In this document: piece by piece, positions 1 through 7,709 of the stretch
How the letters are laid out: the number at the start of each line of letters is the position of its first letter
How positions within the stretch are numbered: the stretch's first letter is position 1
Assembly (NCBI RefSeq): GCF_012272815.1
Contig: NZ_JAAWWL010000002.1
Coordinates: forward strand, 1,332,280 to 1,396,279
Source of the DNA: Croceivirga thetidis
Lineage (GTDB): Bacteria > Bacteroidota > Bacteroidia > Flavobacteriales > Flavobacteriaceae
Direction of reading: 5' to 3'
Length of the DNA stretch: 64,000 nt
The notes under the pieces: model-generated
What the model saw: only the letters and a program-made list of their open reading frames with translations
The model's database searches: none
What the model was told of the DNA's origin: nothing
Made by a program: the position numbers and the translations under genes

Positions 1-193
1 ACCAACCGCTGATGCTTTTGACCCTGAAGGTGTGACTGCAATAACCTTAACTGGTAGTTATACCAAAGAAAATTTAATCATCAAACCAGAATTAAGATTG
101 GACTCTTCTGACGGACTATTCCTTGATGGTGACGGTGCTCCATCAGATAGCTTAGCTTCATTCTTGATAGCTGCAATTTTCTCTTTCGATTAA
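1..193 (+). CDS. C-terminal end of an outer-membrane beta-barrel protein (OmpL-like porin type), partial
   Basis: Open reading frame entering from the left edge in frame 2 and ending at the TAA at 191-193; about 63 residues are visible. The segment has the look of final beta-strands of an outer-membrane barrel: alternating hydrophobic and polar residues, a strand reading NLIIKPELRLD, a DG-rich turn, and a last strand ending in F-S-F-D. This resembles the C-terminus of putative beta-barrel porin-2 (OmpL-like) proteins of Bacteroidota, which often follow an ammonium transporter gene; that gene would lie outside the window, so this is inference. The family call is tentative because most of the protein is missing. 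A strong hairpin follows 33 bases after the stop. Confidence 0.5.
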   Translation, partial: PTADAFDPEGVTAITLTGSYTKENLIIKPELRLDSSDGLFLDGDGAPSDSLASFLIAAIFSFD

Positions 194-226
194 AACTCGA
201 TATTGAATATATGAATAGGCAAAAAG

Positions 227-249
227 TCCCCCACACGTTTGTTGGGGGA
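227..249. terminator. Bidirectional intrinsic terminator between convergent genes
   Basis: Arms TCCCCCA and TGGGGGA (7 bp) flank a short loop. A T-run follows on the plus strand (250-255) and an A-run precedes it (221-225), so it can end transcription of the porin on the plus strand and of the DUF1684 gene on the minus strand, whose stop is at 254-256. Confidence 0.8.
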
Positions 250-253
250 TTTT

Positions 254-901
254 TTATTCTTTTTTAAAATCACGTACTCCTGCCATCACTTTGGTCGTTA
301 AATAATTTTGCCTTGGCACCAAGGGGCAGGAGTATTTTTTATTGTAGACACAATAAGGATTATACGCCCGGTTAAAATCAATGACCAAAGTATTACCCTC
401 GGGTATTCGCAAATCAATATAGCGCCCCCCACCATAGGTTTCATTACCGTTGGTTTCGTCTAAAAAAGGAAGAAACAGATAATCTTCGAAACCATCATCT
501 TCCATTAAATCCAAGTCCTGATAAATTTCCAATTGAAATCTCTTACCATTTAAAACAAAACTGGCAATGCCATAAACCCGCTCAAGTGACTTTCTCTCCG
601 TAGTTGTGGGCATCATAAATGATTTTGAATCAGGAGTAAGTTCTAGATTAGCCTCAACGATATAATTGGTATCTGCTTCGAAAAAGTCCAACGATTCAAA
701 TTTTGCACGATACCTATCTGGTAATGGAGATGTTTCTGGATTTTTATAAGAAGCATTTAATTCTTTTTGAAACTCCAATATATCATTCAACAATTTTGAA
801 TTTGTATTGACAGCTGATCCTATTTCATCATGATACTTCTTTCCTTCTTTACAAGAAAATGCGAACGTTACTAAAAGCAACAAAAAAAGTTTACGATTCA
901 T
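254..901 (-). CDS. DUF1684 domain lipoprotein
   Basis: A 215-residue protein with a lipoprotein signal (hydrophobic LFLLLLVTFAF followed by S-C at residue 17), so probably anchored in the envelope. The C-terminal half carries the pattern typical of DUF1684 proteins: YGGGRYIDLRIPEG, then FNRAYNPYC, then YSCPLVPRQN, ending in a V-x-A-G segment. The family is widespread in Bacteroidota and Actinobacteria; its biochemical role is not established as far as I know. The gene is convergent with the preceding porin and shares its terminator. The next gene (DJ-1 type) is divergent, starting about 50 bases from this start. Confidence 0.8.
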   Translation of the reverse strand: MNRKLFLLLLVTFAFSCKEGKKYHDEIGSAVNTNSKLLNDILEFQKELNASYKNPETSPLPDRYRAKFESLDFFEADTNYIVEANLELTPDSKSFMMPTTTERKSLERVYGIASFVLNGKRFQLEIYQDLDLMEDDGFEDYLFLPFLDETNGNETYGGGRYIDLRIPEGNTLVIDFNRAYNPYCVYNKKYSCPLVPRQNYLTTKVMAGVRDFKKE

Positions 902-954
902 AAATCAAAATTACGGCCTTTTGCTTTTTGCTATCTTACTCCAAATATCAAAGT

Positions 955-1674
955 ATGAAAAAACTGTTTTCCCTTGCGTTTTTATTATTGTCGATTGCTT
1001 GTGTTAAAGAACAGAAATCCAATTCTCCACGTGTACTACCAGACCTAAAACCCAATCATTATAACGTGGCTTTTTTAATAATGGAAGGGGTATATAATAC
1101 CGAATTTACTGCGCCATATGATATCTTTCAACACACACAATATCGTGACAATATTAAACCTATGAACACTTTTACGGTTGCGAATACGCTTGAGCCGATT
1201 CGCAGTTTTGAAGGCGTACGTATACTTCCAGATTACGACTACACTAAAGATTCATTACCTCAGATAGATATTTTGGTTGTACCGAGTGCTGAGCACCATC
1301 TTGATTCTGACCTCAAAGATTCCATAATGCTTGATTTTGTTAAACGAGTTGATGAAAAAGCATTGTTTGTAACCTCTCATTGTGACGGTGCCTTTGTACT
1401 TGCAAAAGCCGGATTGTTAAACAAGGTTACCTCAACCACATTCCCGAGTGATATTGCATTGTATAAAAAAACCTTTCCCGAATTACAAGTAAAGGATAGC
1501 GTACTATTTGTGCATGATGGCAAATATATTACCTCAGCAGGTGGGGCCAAAAGTTTTGAAGCTGCCCTCTATTTATGTGAACATCTATATGGTGCCGAAA
1601 TTGCCAGATCATTGGCAAAAGGATTAGTAATCGAATGGGATTTAAGTAAATTGGACTATCACGTTATTCCTTGA
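955..1674 (+). CDS. DJ-1/PfpI family lipoprotein
   Basis: The chosen start is the ATG at 955 rather than the in-frame ATG at 928, because it gives a clean lipoprotein signal (MKKLFSLAFLLLSIAC). The mature part is a DJ-1/PfpI (class I glutamine amidotransferase-like) domain: an N-terminal strand YNVAFLIMEGVYNTEF carrying the usual acidic residue, IDILVVPSAEHH, and the nucleophile elbow SHCDGAFVLAKAG with the conserved Cys. Family members include glyoxalase III, chaperone-like and protease-like enzymes, but this variant is exported and membrane-anchored, and its substrate cannot be read from the sequence. It is closest in feel to the amidotransferase-like domains seen in front of some AraC regulators. 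Its last 11 bases overlap the convergent gene that ends at 1664. Confidence 0.85.
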   Translation: MKKLFSLAFLLLSIACVKEQKSNSPRVLPDLKPNHYNVAFLIMEGVYNTEFTAPYDIFQHTQYRDNIKPMNTFTVANTLEPIRSFEGVRILPDYDYTKDSLPQIDILVVPSAEHHLDSDLKDSIMLDFVKRVDEKALFVTSHCDGAFVLAKAGLLNKVTSTTFPSDIALYKKTFPELQVKDSVLFVHDGKYITSAGGAKSFEAALYLCEHLYGAEIARSLAKGLVIEWDLSKLDYHVIP

Positions 1675-3088
1675 TTTCATACCTGGCCGATTTCAAGTAT
1701 TTCTCTACAACTTCGTTAAATTCAGGGGTAATTCTCAATAGTGCCGTATTTGATAATTTGTATAACCTATCTCTATCAGTAAACCCTTTTTTTAATAGCT
1801 CCTCAAGATAGAATATAGCAGTACCGAAATCTTCATATTTGGCACTCAATGAAATTACCCGCAGATAGGAATCCGTGGTGTCTGGCGAAGTAATGGTTTT
1901 TAGCATGTTGAGAAAAAGTAGGGCTTCATCATCTTGTTTTCCTTCCTCTTTTAATTGATTAAAGTCGATTGCATCATCTATGAGTGCGTTTACATATCCC
2001 GCTAATCGCTTCGCCATTTTTTGTTGTTCAATGCTCTCGCCTTTATCTAATTTCTGTAGTTCTTCTATTTGATATTTCCACCAACCTAGATTATTGTAAT
2101 TAAAAGTCCTAACGTCCTCATCTAGATAATACTGATAATCTTCCTTTAGGAACACTTCTTTAAAGAGGGCATCTTCATGCTTTCGTTTTTGACTTCTATA
2201 ATTCTTATCACGCTTTAGTTCTCGAATAGCATTTTCAATAGAATCAGTGTTTATCAAAACGCGAAAAGCATTTTGAATTTCTTTTAATTCACGATGAGCT
2301 AATAAAAATTTGTTAGTGCTAATTAATGTTTTAACATCATTTAAACTTTCAGTCAAAACCCCTTGAATGAAAATGGAATCCATTTCTGTGTAAACTTTAG
2401 CCATTGAGCGCAACTTCAAATAATCCAGCGCTTTAGATAGTTGTCGCTTCGGTGGCCATACCTTACCACCTTCATGTAATAAGATATTGTTGTCAAACTT
2501 CAGTTTATTAAAAAACGCTTCGTTGTCCCGTAGATTTATGTAATCAAAGTCTTCTAAGCCCACTATACCAATAAAATGAAATGGGTTCTTAGAATCTACC
2601 AGTTCTGTATTACTAAAATTGGCACCACATGATATGACGCCGTTTAAATTTTTAAAGAAAATAGGCATCAGGTTTGCCAATCGACCACCAGCATCAAATC
2701 CGCCCACATATACCCTGTTGTTATTCAAAGGAAACAAGGCGCTTAAACTTGCAAACAACCGTCCCATTCGCTGAACATTTTCAGTTATGGAGAGTGAATC
2801 GTTTACTGCATTGGAGGCCGCCATTATATAACCTTTATCCTTCCCAGCTTCACTAAAAGTTGATAATGATTTTTTGCCCCTACCCTTTTCATCTATGACC
2901 ACTAACAATGGCCAGGTTCCTTTATTTTCGAAATTCTCTGGAAGGAATAAAGCAAATGTTTCCTCAGGGGTGCCTTTGACATTTATAGAATCAACAACGA
3001 TTCCTTTTTTAATGATAAGTTCTTGTGCATTACAAAAATGCAGCGCAAAAAATAAGACTAAAAATAGGGAAGGTAATTTAGTGTTCAT
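1664..3088 (-). CDS. Secreted alpha/beta-hydrolase-like protein with degenerate catalytic residues
   Basis: A 474-residue protein with an Sec signal peptide (SLFLVLFFALHFCNA before QE). Residues about 20-220 read as an esterase/PHB-depolymerase-like alpha/beta-hydrolase: FALFLPENF, WPLLVVIDEKGRG, then an elbow VGGFDAGGR where active relatives have G-x-S-x-G, and HEGGKVWPP where relatives have a His before W-P-P. Thus the nucleophile Ser appears replaced by Asp and the catalytic His by Lys, which suggests a non-catalytic role. Residues about 225-474 are helical, rich in Lys/Glu, and resemble repeat-like alpha-hairpins without clear TPR consensus. It overlaps the convergent DJ-1 gene by 11 bases. 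I do not recognise a named family for the whole protein. Confidence 0.75.
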   Translation of the reverse strand: MNTKLPSLFLVLFFALHFCNAQELIIKKGIVVDSINVKGTPEETFALFLPENFENKGTWPLLVVIDEKGRGKKSLSTFSEAGKDKGYIMAASNAVNDSLSITENVQRMGRLFASLSALFPLNNNRVYVGGFDAGGRLANLMPIFFKNLNGVISCGANFSNTELVDSKNPFHFIGIVGLEDFDYINLRDNEAFFNKLKFDNNILLHEGGKVWPPKRQLSKALDYLKLRSMAKVYTEMDSIFIQGVLTESLNDVKTLISTNKFLLAHRELKEIQNAFRVLINTDSIENAIRELKRDKNYRSQKRKHEDALFKEVFLKEDYQYYLDEDVRTFNYNNLGWWKYQIEELQKLDKGESIEQQKMAKRLAGYVNALIDDAIDFNQLKEEGKQDDEALLFLNMLKTITSPDTTDSYLRVISLSAKYEDFGTAIFYLEELLKKGFTDRDRLYKLSNTALLRITPEFNEVVEKYLKSARYEIKE

Positions 3089-3138
3089 GCACTAATATCA
3101 TCAAAAATCTAGCCAAAAATAGGTTTCATTCTCAAATT

Positions 3139-3573
3139 TTAGGGTCTTTTTAACGGAGCGTTAGAAATTACACTTGATAGAATAATGTGTGTTCTGGTTT
3201 CACCATAGGTAATTAAGGTGTCAATGAAACCTTCCAAATGCAATTGATTTCTAAAAACAACTTCCATTATTATATTTTCATTTCCTGTTATACGATAACA
3301 ATTGATGACCTCGTCAAAATTTTTGACCTTTTCTAAAAAGGGTTTCAGTTTCCCTACAAAAGCCCTAAGTGTAATTATGGCTTTTAATTGAAACCCAAGC
3401 TCTTGATGCTCTGTAACGGTCTTAAATCCTTTGATGATACCATTGTCTTTCATTTTAGCAACTCTTTCAGCAACCGCAGGCGAAGTTAAGCCGACCGATT
3501 TACCTATACTGGTAAAAGATGCTCGCGCATCTAATTGTAACTGCTCTAAAATTTTCCAATTAAGATCATCCAT
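3139..3573 (-). CDS. Lrp/AsnC family transcriptional regulator
   Basis: At 144 residues this is the normal length for the family. The N-terminal winged-helix domain reads LNWKILEQLQLDARASFTSIGKSVGLTSPAVAERVAKMKDNGII, the standard AsnC-type HTH. The rest is the RAM/AsnC ligand-binding domain, including the signature CYRITGNENIIMEVV in the effector-binding region. These regulators respond to amino acids and usually control amino-acid metabolism or export. It is divergent from the hypothetical gene starting at 3691, with a putative promoter for that gene in between. The target cannot be named from context. Confidence 0.92.
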   Translation of the reverse strand: MDDLNWKILEQLQLDARASFTSIGKSVGLTSPAVAERVAKMKDNGIIKGFKTVTEHQELGFQLKAIITLRAFVGKLKPFLEKVKNFDEVINCYRITGNENIIMEVVFRNQLHLEGFIDTLITYGETRTHIILSSVISNAPLKRP

Positions 3574-3642
3574 AATTTAAAGAAAATACGCTTATTTCTT
3601 TCAAAATTAAAATTTAAATAGCAATATCCTTTATTTTTTAAA

Positions 3643-3672
3643 TTGTCTTACTCTAAAAGCGAAGTAATTTTA
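3643..3672 (+). promoter_or_regulatory. Putative Bacteroidota-type promoter (TTG-N19-TAATTTTA)
   Basis: TTG at 3643-3645 and TAATTTTA at 3665-3672 are separated by 19 bases, matching the flavobacterial -33/-7 layout TTG-N19-TAnnTTTG except for the last base. It lies 18 bases before the start of the 129-residue ORF at 3691. Confidence 0.55.
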
Positions 3673-3690
3673 TAGGGTATTTTTACCATA

Positions 3691-4080
3691 ATGGGTCGAT
3701 TCAATCCTAATACTTCTTCGATATTCCAAAAATCCCTTGCTGTATGTGATATAAGCACGGCTGTGTCATCCTATTTTGCTACTGAATCTAGCTTAGTTCG
3801 ATTGACCAAGTTTGCGCCATTACGATACGAAATCGCATTATCGTTGGTAAATGATGCCAACCTGATTCCAAAATCGGTAACGGAAGTTCTGACTTCTGAT
3901 TCGAAGGAACAACGGGTATATCAATTGTCTTTGATAAATATCAGGTTGAAAAATTTACTATCTTATTGTAATGGCCTAGAGAAAGATGGGGTAAAGGAAA
4001 AGGAGTATGTAAATCTACTTAGAGCAGAAATAAAATCGTTTAAGCGAAGTTTTAAAGCTTGGCGAAAATCCCTTCGCTAA
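3691..4080 (+). CDS. Hypothetical 129-residue basic protein
   Basis: No family recognised. The protein has no signal peptide or membrane segment. The first half is mixed, with short hydrophobic stretches (SLAVCDISTAVSSYF). The second half looks helical and becomes strongly basic at the C-terminus (KSFKRSFKAWRKSLR), which could bind nucleic acid or acidic lipid; that is a guess. A plausible promoter sits just upstream, and the ORF is divergent from an Lrp/AsnC regulator, so it may be the regulator's target. Codon use looks like its neighbours. It is likely real given length, promoter and position. Confidence 0.6.
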   Translation: MGRFNPNTSSIFQKSLAVCDISTAVSSYFATESSLVRLTKFAPLRYEIALSLVNDANLIPKSVTEVLTSDSKEQRVYQLSLINIRLKNLLSYCNGLEKDGVKEKEYVNLLRAEIKSFKRSFKAWRKSLR

Positions 4081-4154
4081 TTTCTCTTCACTAAGTTTTT
4101 CTTTTTTGTGGTTTAATTCTTTACTTAATTTGAAGGGATTTATAAATTACCTAT

Positions 4155-5003
4155 TTGAACCATATTATTCTCATTAATTGCAAAGACCGGGCTGGAATTA
4201 TACGTGCCGTAACCAGTTTCATTTTTGAAAGTGGTGGAAACGTTGTTTACCTCGACCAACACGTTGATAAAGACGCAGGTATTTTCTTCATGAGAATTGA
4301 ATTTGAATCCTCGGATAATTTTGAAACTATGAGATTCAAAGCGAATTTTGAATCTAAAATTGGCCTTCCCTATCAAATGGATTGGAGCATGTATTCACCC
4401 GAGACAATTCCTAATATGGCCATTTTTGTTTCTAAATACAACCATTGCCTTTATGATATACTCAGTAGATACAAATCAGGTGAACTTAAAGTTAACATTC
4501 CTTTTATTTTGAGTAATCATAATGACCTACGATACATATCAGAACAATTTGAAATACCGTTTTATCATATACCCGTAACAAAAGAAAACAAAGCTCAAGC
4601 GGAATACGAACAACTTGAATTACTAAATAGACACAAGGTTGACTTTATCGTACTCGCCAGATATATGCAAATAGTGACCGAAAATATCATTTCAAAGTTT
4701 ACCAATAAAATCATCAACATACACCATTCGTTTCTTCCAGCATTTGCAGGCGCTAAACCTTATCACGCGGCTTTTAAAAGGGGTGTTAAGATTATTGGTG
4801 CTACTAGTCATTATGTTACTGAAGAGTTAGATGCCGGACCGATTATAGAACAAGACGTGGTTCCAGTATCCCATTCCCATAGCATTAAGGATTTTATTTC
4901 AAAAGGCCGAGACTTGGAAAAAATTGTGCTTTCGAGAGCGGTAAATCTTCATGTTGAGCGAAAAACCATGGTTTACAACAACAAAACAGTCATATTTTCT
5001 TAG
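4155..5003 (+). CDS. purU: Formyltetrahydrofolate deformylase
   Basis: Hydrolyses 10-formyl-tetrahydrofolate to formate and tetrahydrofolate, balancing one-carbon pools. At 282 residues it is full length. The N-terminal ACT-type domain (about 1-80) begins NHIILINCKDRAGIIRAVTSFI. The C-terminal formyltransferase-like domain has INIHHSFLPAFAGAKPYHAA, with the catalytic His, followed by GATSHYVTEELDAGPIIEQD, with the catalytic Asp. The start must be the TTG at 4155: an in-frame stop (TAA at 4143-4145) lies just upstream, no ATG is available, and the ACT domain begins at once. Neighbours are unrelated in function. Cytosolic. Confidence 0.95.
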   Translation: MNHIILINCKDRAGIIRAVTSFIFESGGNVVYLDQHVDKDAGIFFMRIEFESSDNFETMRFKANFESKIGLPYQMDWSMYSPETIPNMAIFVSKYNHCLYDILSRYKSGELKVNIPFILSNHNDLRYISEQFEIPFYHIPVTKENKAQAEYEQLELLNRHKVDFIVLARYMQIVTENIISKFTNKIINIHHSFLPAFAGAKPYHAAFKRGVKIIGATSHYVTEELDAGPIIEQDVVPVSHSHSIKDFISKGRDLEKIVLSRAVNLHVERKTMVYNNKTVIFS

Positions 5004-5045
5004 GCTATAGGCTATTTTTTAATTTTAGTATTTAAAACCCCAATT

Positions 5046-5750
5046 ATGAAAAATGCAAGCATCTTCTTTTCAATTCTACTTTTTGTATCGTGTGCTGAAC
5101 TGCAACAGGTTGTAAATCAATTGCCACAAGGAGGGCCCCTAAGTGAACAGGAAATTGGCGCCGGACTTCGACAAGCACTGGATTTTGGAATCGAAAAACA
5201 AGTAACTTCATTAGCAAAGGAAGGAGGTTTTTTCAAGAATGAATTGGTCAAGATTCTTTTACCCGAGGAATTACAAAAAGTAGACAAAACTTTACGTGAT
5301 ATCGGCCTTGGCAATCTAGCCGATGAGGGATTGAGAATTATGAATCGTGCTGCAGAAGATGCTGTTGGTGAAGCCATTCCAATATTCGTAGATGCGGTTA
5401 AAGGAATCTCTTTCAACGATGCCAAAAACATACTCTTAGGTGAAAAAGATGCAGCAACCAGATACCTTCAACAAGGAACTGAAGAAGCCCTTTACACCAA
5501 ATTCAATCCAGTGATAAAAACCTCATTTGAAAAGGTCGGTGCCGATGAAATCTGGAATTCAATTATAACGAGATACAACCAAATTCCACTTACGAAAAAG
5601 GTTAATCCCGATCTAACCGACTATGTTACCCAAGAGGCTTTAGAAGGGGTATTTACGATGATTGAAGTTGAAGAAAATAAGATCAGGACTAACTATTCTT
5701 CACGAACAACCGATCTTTTACGCAAGGTTTTTGCACTTCAGGATAGGTAA
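5046..5750 (+). CDS. DUF4197 domain lipoprotein
   Basis: A 234-residue protein with a short lipoprotein signal (IFFSILLFVSC, Cys at residue 16). The rest is one DUF4197 domain, recognised by LSEQEIGAGLRQALDFGIEK, the LGNLADEGLRIMNRAAEDAV stretch, SFNDAKNILLGEKDAATRYL, and the terminal helix LRKVFALQD. The domain is almost entirely helical and is common as a single-domain envelope lipoprotein in Bacteroidota and Proteobacteria; its role is unknown. It starts 42 bases after purU on the same strand, so the two may be co-transcribed, though no functional link is obvious. Confidence 0.9.
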   Translation: MKNASIFFSILLFVSCAELQQVVNQLPQGGPLSEQEIGAGLRQALDFGIEKQVTSLAKEGGFFKNELVKILLPEELQKVDKTLRDIGLGNLADEGLRIMNRAAEDAVGEAIPIFVDAVKGISFNDAKNILLGEKDAATRYLQQGTEEALYTKFNPVIKTSFEKVGADEIWNSIITRYNQIPLTKKVNPDLTDYVTQEALEGVFTMIEVEENKIRTNYSSRTTDLLRKVFALQDR

Positions 5751-5919
5751 TTGAAATATTTCTGTCTAAAGTACAATAGAAAAAAATCCACTGCGTTATA
5801 ACTATATAATAACAAGGCATTTATGAATCTCTTAGTGCTTTTGACAAAAATTCAAACACACTAAAATATTTTTTACCAAGTTATTTGAGTTAGCATTTTT
5901 TTTGAGTTAGTTAGTTTAA

Positions 5920-5947
5920 AACCGGTGACATTCACCGGTTTTTTTAT
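5920..5947 (+). terminator. Intrinsic terminator
   Basis: Perfect 9-bp stem AACCGGTGA (5920-5928) and TCACCGGTT (5932-5940) with a three-base loop, followed by T-rich sequence to 5945. It would end the purU-DUF4197 transcript or an unannotated small RNA just upstream. Confidence 0.85.
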
Positions 5948-6014
5948 TGAAAAAACTCTAAAACCAAAATAAAACGCACCTTTTCCCCTCTACCAAATAT
6001 TTGGCATTCAGAAG

Positions 6015-6030
6015 GTAAACTCTTATCGGG
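6015..6030 (+). promoter_or_regulatory. 16-bp element shared by the two AraC-type genes, copy 1
   Basis: GTAAACTCTTATCGGG occurs here, 95 bases before the start of the membrane AraC-type gene, and again exactly at 7635-7650 before the second AraC-type gene. Copy 1 sits inside a weak inverted repeat (GGTAA...TTACC). An operator or promoter element bound by one or both regulators is the simplest reading. Confidence 0.6.
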
Positions 6031-6125
6031 ACTTACCGTTTTTAAATTTTTTTTAACGCTACCTCTATTTCAATTTTATACCTTGTTAGAAGTCTACATC
6101 ATCAATCAAACAAACGGGACAATAC

Positions 6126-7631
6126 TTGAAGCGAATTGTCTTTATAATGGTATTGCTCCATGCTTTCATTGCATGGGGTCATAGCGGCTCATACAAGAAA
6201 AACTTGAGTGGCCCTAACTTGTCATTTCAAGACTCGATAGAATGGGCTGATTATTATTATAATATTCACAGGTATAAAAAGGCGATTCCCCTTTACAAAA
6301 AGAACCTTTCTGATTCGGCAATTAAGAACACCCGAATACTGAAAAAATTAGCATTATGTGAAGCTTCATTAAACAATCCTCAAGAGTCAGTTGATTACAT
6401 ACACGATTATCTCTTAATTGAATTCAATCCTTCCTTTTTGTTGAATGAAGATTTTTCATCAATACGAAATAGCAAAGAGTTTCAATTGATTTCAGAAAAA
6501 GTACTTCCTAAAATATCTCTGTGGCCTGTTTTTTATTTTTTCATCGCTGTCATTGGCATTTACATTGTCATGGTCTTGATGGGAAATAGAAAAATAGGAT
6601 TGGAATCAAGAATTCTAGTATCACTTTTTGTTTTTATCCATAGCCTTTTCATGTTAAACCTTAGTGTTAACCTATCAAATTACGTGTTTGAGTTTCCCCA
6701 TACTTATCTCATGTCAACTTGGTCTTCCTTTCTCTACGGACCTCTGCTATTTCTTTATTTTAAGCGAATTTCACACCGACGAAGATTGAATCACATTGAC
6801 TATTTACACTTATTACCAACTTTACTTCTAACCTTATTTTTACTTGAAGAGGTCTACTTAAAAACTGGGCAAAGTAAAATAATCTTAATGTTAAACAGGA
6901 TTCGTTATGGACTGTTGCCGGGTGATTCAGAAAAACTAATTCTCATCGTAGTCCTTAAAACAATTTCCCTTGCCATATATGGTCTTTTTGTTTTTAAAAT
7001 TCTAAAAACAATCAATAGGGCCAATTCAAATTCCAAAACCACAAGATGGCTAGGAAATATCTATTATATTCATATTGCTTATGTCTCAACTTATATAATC
7101 TATGGCATATCAATAATTCTAGGAAGTAATTCTGGTGTCTTTTACCATACCCCAATTCTAATGATGGCGGCAATGGTTGTTTACATCGGCTATGCGGCAA
7201 ATGTTCAGCCCGGTGTATTCAGTGGGCAGTACGAATACATTAATAAATTATTCACCAAATACTCGAAATCAGGTCTCACTGCAAGTCTTTCTGAGGAACT
7301 TAGATCTGAACTTGCGCGCTTGTTCGCCGAAGAAAAATTATACCGCAAGAGTGATATTAATCTTGATTTCGTTGCATTAAAACTAAATACATCAAGACAC
7401 AATACTTCTCAAATTATTAATGAACACTTCAATATGGGATTTCATGAGTATGTGAACAAACATAGAATTGAAGAGGCCAAAGAACTATTAGCAAATACTG
7501 AAAACCTTAATATAATTGATGTGGCTTACGAAGTTGGATACAACAATAAGGTAACTTTTAACAAGGCGTTCAAAAAAGAAACCCAATTGACCCCAAGTCA
7601 ATTCTTAAATGAAAATAAATTCGATAATTGA
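6126..7631 (+). CDS. Membrane-embedded AraC-type transcriptional regulator with seven predicted helices
   Basis: A 501-residue protein. The chosen start is TTG at 6126, which gives a signal-like N-terminus (IVFIMVLLHAFIAWG); the first in-frame ATG is seven codons later. Residues about 30-120 form a TPR-like region (WADYYYNIHRYKKAIPLYKK). About 130-365 hold seven hydrophobic segments, from VFYFFIAVIGIYIVMVLM to ILMMAAMVVYIGYAA. The C-terminal 110 residues are an AraC/XylS DNA-binding domain with IIDVAYEVGYNNKVTFNKAFKKETQLTPSQF. The layout suggests a one-component sensor: an extracytoplasmic TPR-like part, a membrane bundle, then a cytoplasmic DNA-binding domain. It precedes a shorter paralogue and a SusC/SusD operon, its likely target. 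Ligand unknown. Confidence 0.85.
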   Translation: MKRIVFIMVLLHAFIAWGHSGSYKKNLSGPNLSFQDSIEWADYYYNIHRYKKAIPLYKKNLSDSAIKNTRILKKLALCEASLNNPQESVDYIHDYLLIEFNPSFLLNEDFSSIRNSKEFQLISEKVLPKISLWPVFYFFIAVIGIYIVMVLMGNRKIGLESRILVSLFVFIHSLFMLNLSVNLSNYVFEFPHTYLMSTWSSFLYGPLLFLYFKRISHRRRLNHIDYLHLLPTLLLTLFLLEEVYLKTGQSKIILMLNRIRYGLLPGDSEKLILIVVLKTISLAIYGLFVFKILKTINRANSNSKTTRWLGNIYYIHIAYVSTYIIYGISIILGSNSGVFYHTPILMMAAMVVYIGYAANVQPGVFSGQYEYINKLFTKYSKSGLTASLSEELRSELARLFAEEKLYRKSDINLDFVALKLNTSRHNTSQIINEHFNMGFHEYVNKHRIEEAKELLANTENLNIIDVAYEVGYNNKVTFNKAFKKETQLTPSQFLNENKFDN

Positions 7632-7634
7632 TAA

Positions 7635-7650
7635 GTAAACTCTTATCGGG
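7635..7650 (+). promoter_or_regulatory. 16-bp element shared by the two AraC-type genes, copy 2
   Basis: Exact second copy of GTAAACTCTTATCGGG, four bases after the stop of the membrane regulator and 59 bases before the start of the short AraC protein. The flanks differ from copy 1, so the identity is confined to the element itself. Both genes also have an ATCAATCAAA segment shortly before their start. Confidence 0.6.
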
Positions 7651-7709
7651 CGAACCTTTTTTGGCTTAATTAATTAGTAACATAGCACTATCAATCAAAA
7701 TCAATAGTC

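Larger units (their letters stand above)
5751..6125. other. 375-bp intergenic region with a direct repeat, a terminator and a regulator's upstream element
   Basis: No ORF is supported here. The stretch holds two copies of TTTGAGTTAG (5884-5893 and 5901-5910), a strong hairpin terminator (5920-5940), and the first copy of the 16-bp element GTAAACTCTTATCGGG (6015-6030). The terminator is 170 bases past the DUF4197 stop, which leaves room for a long 3' UTR or a small RNA. Confidence 0.5.
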
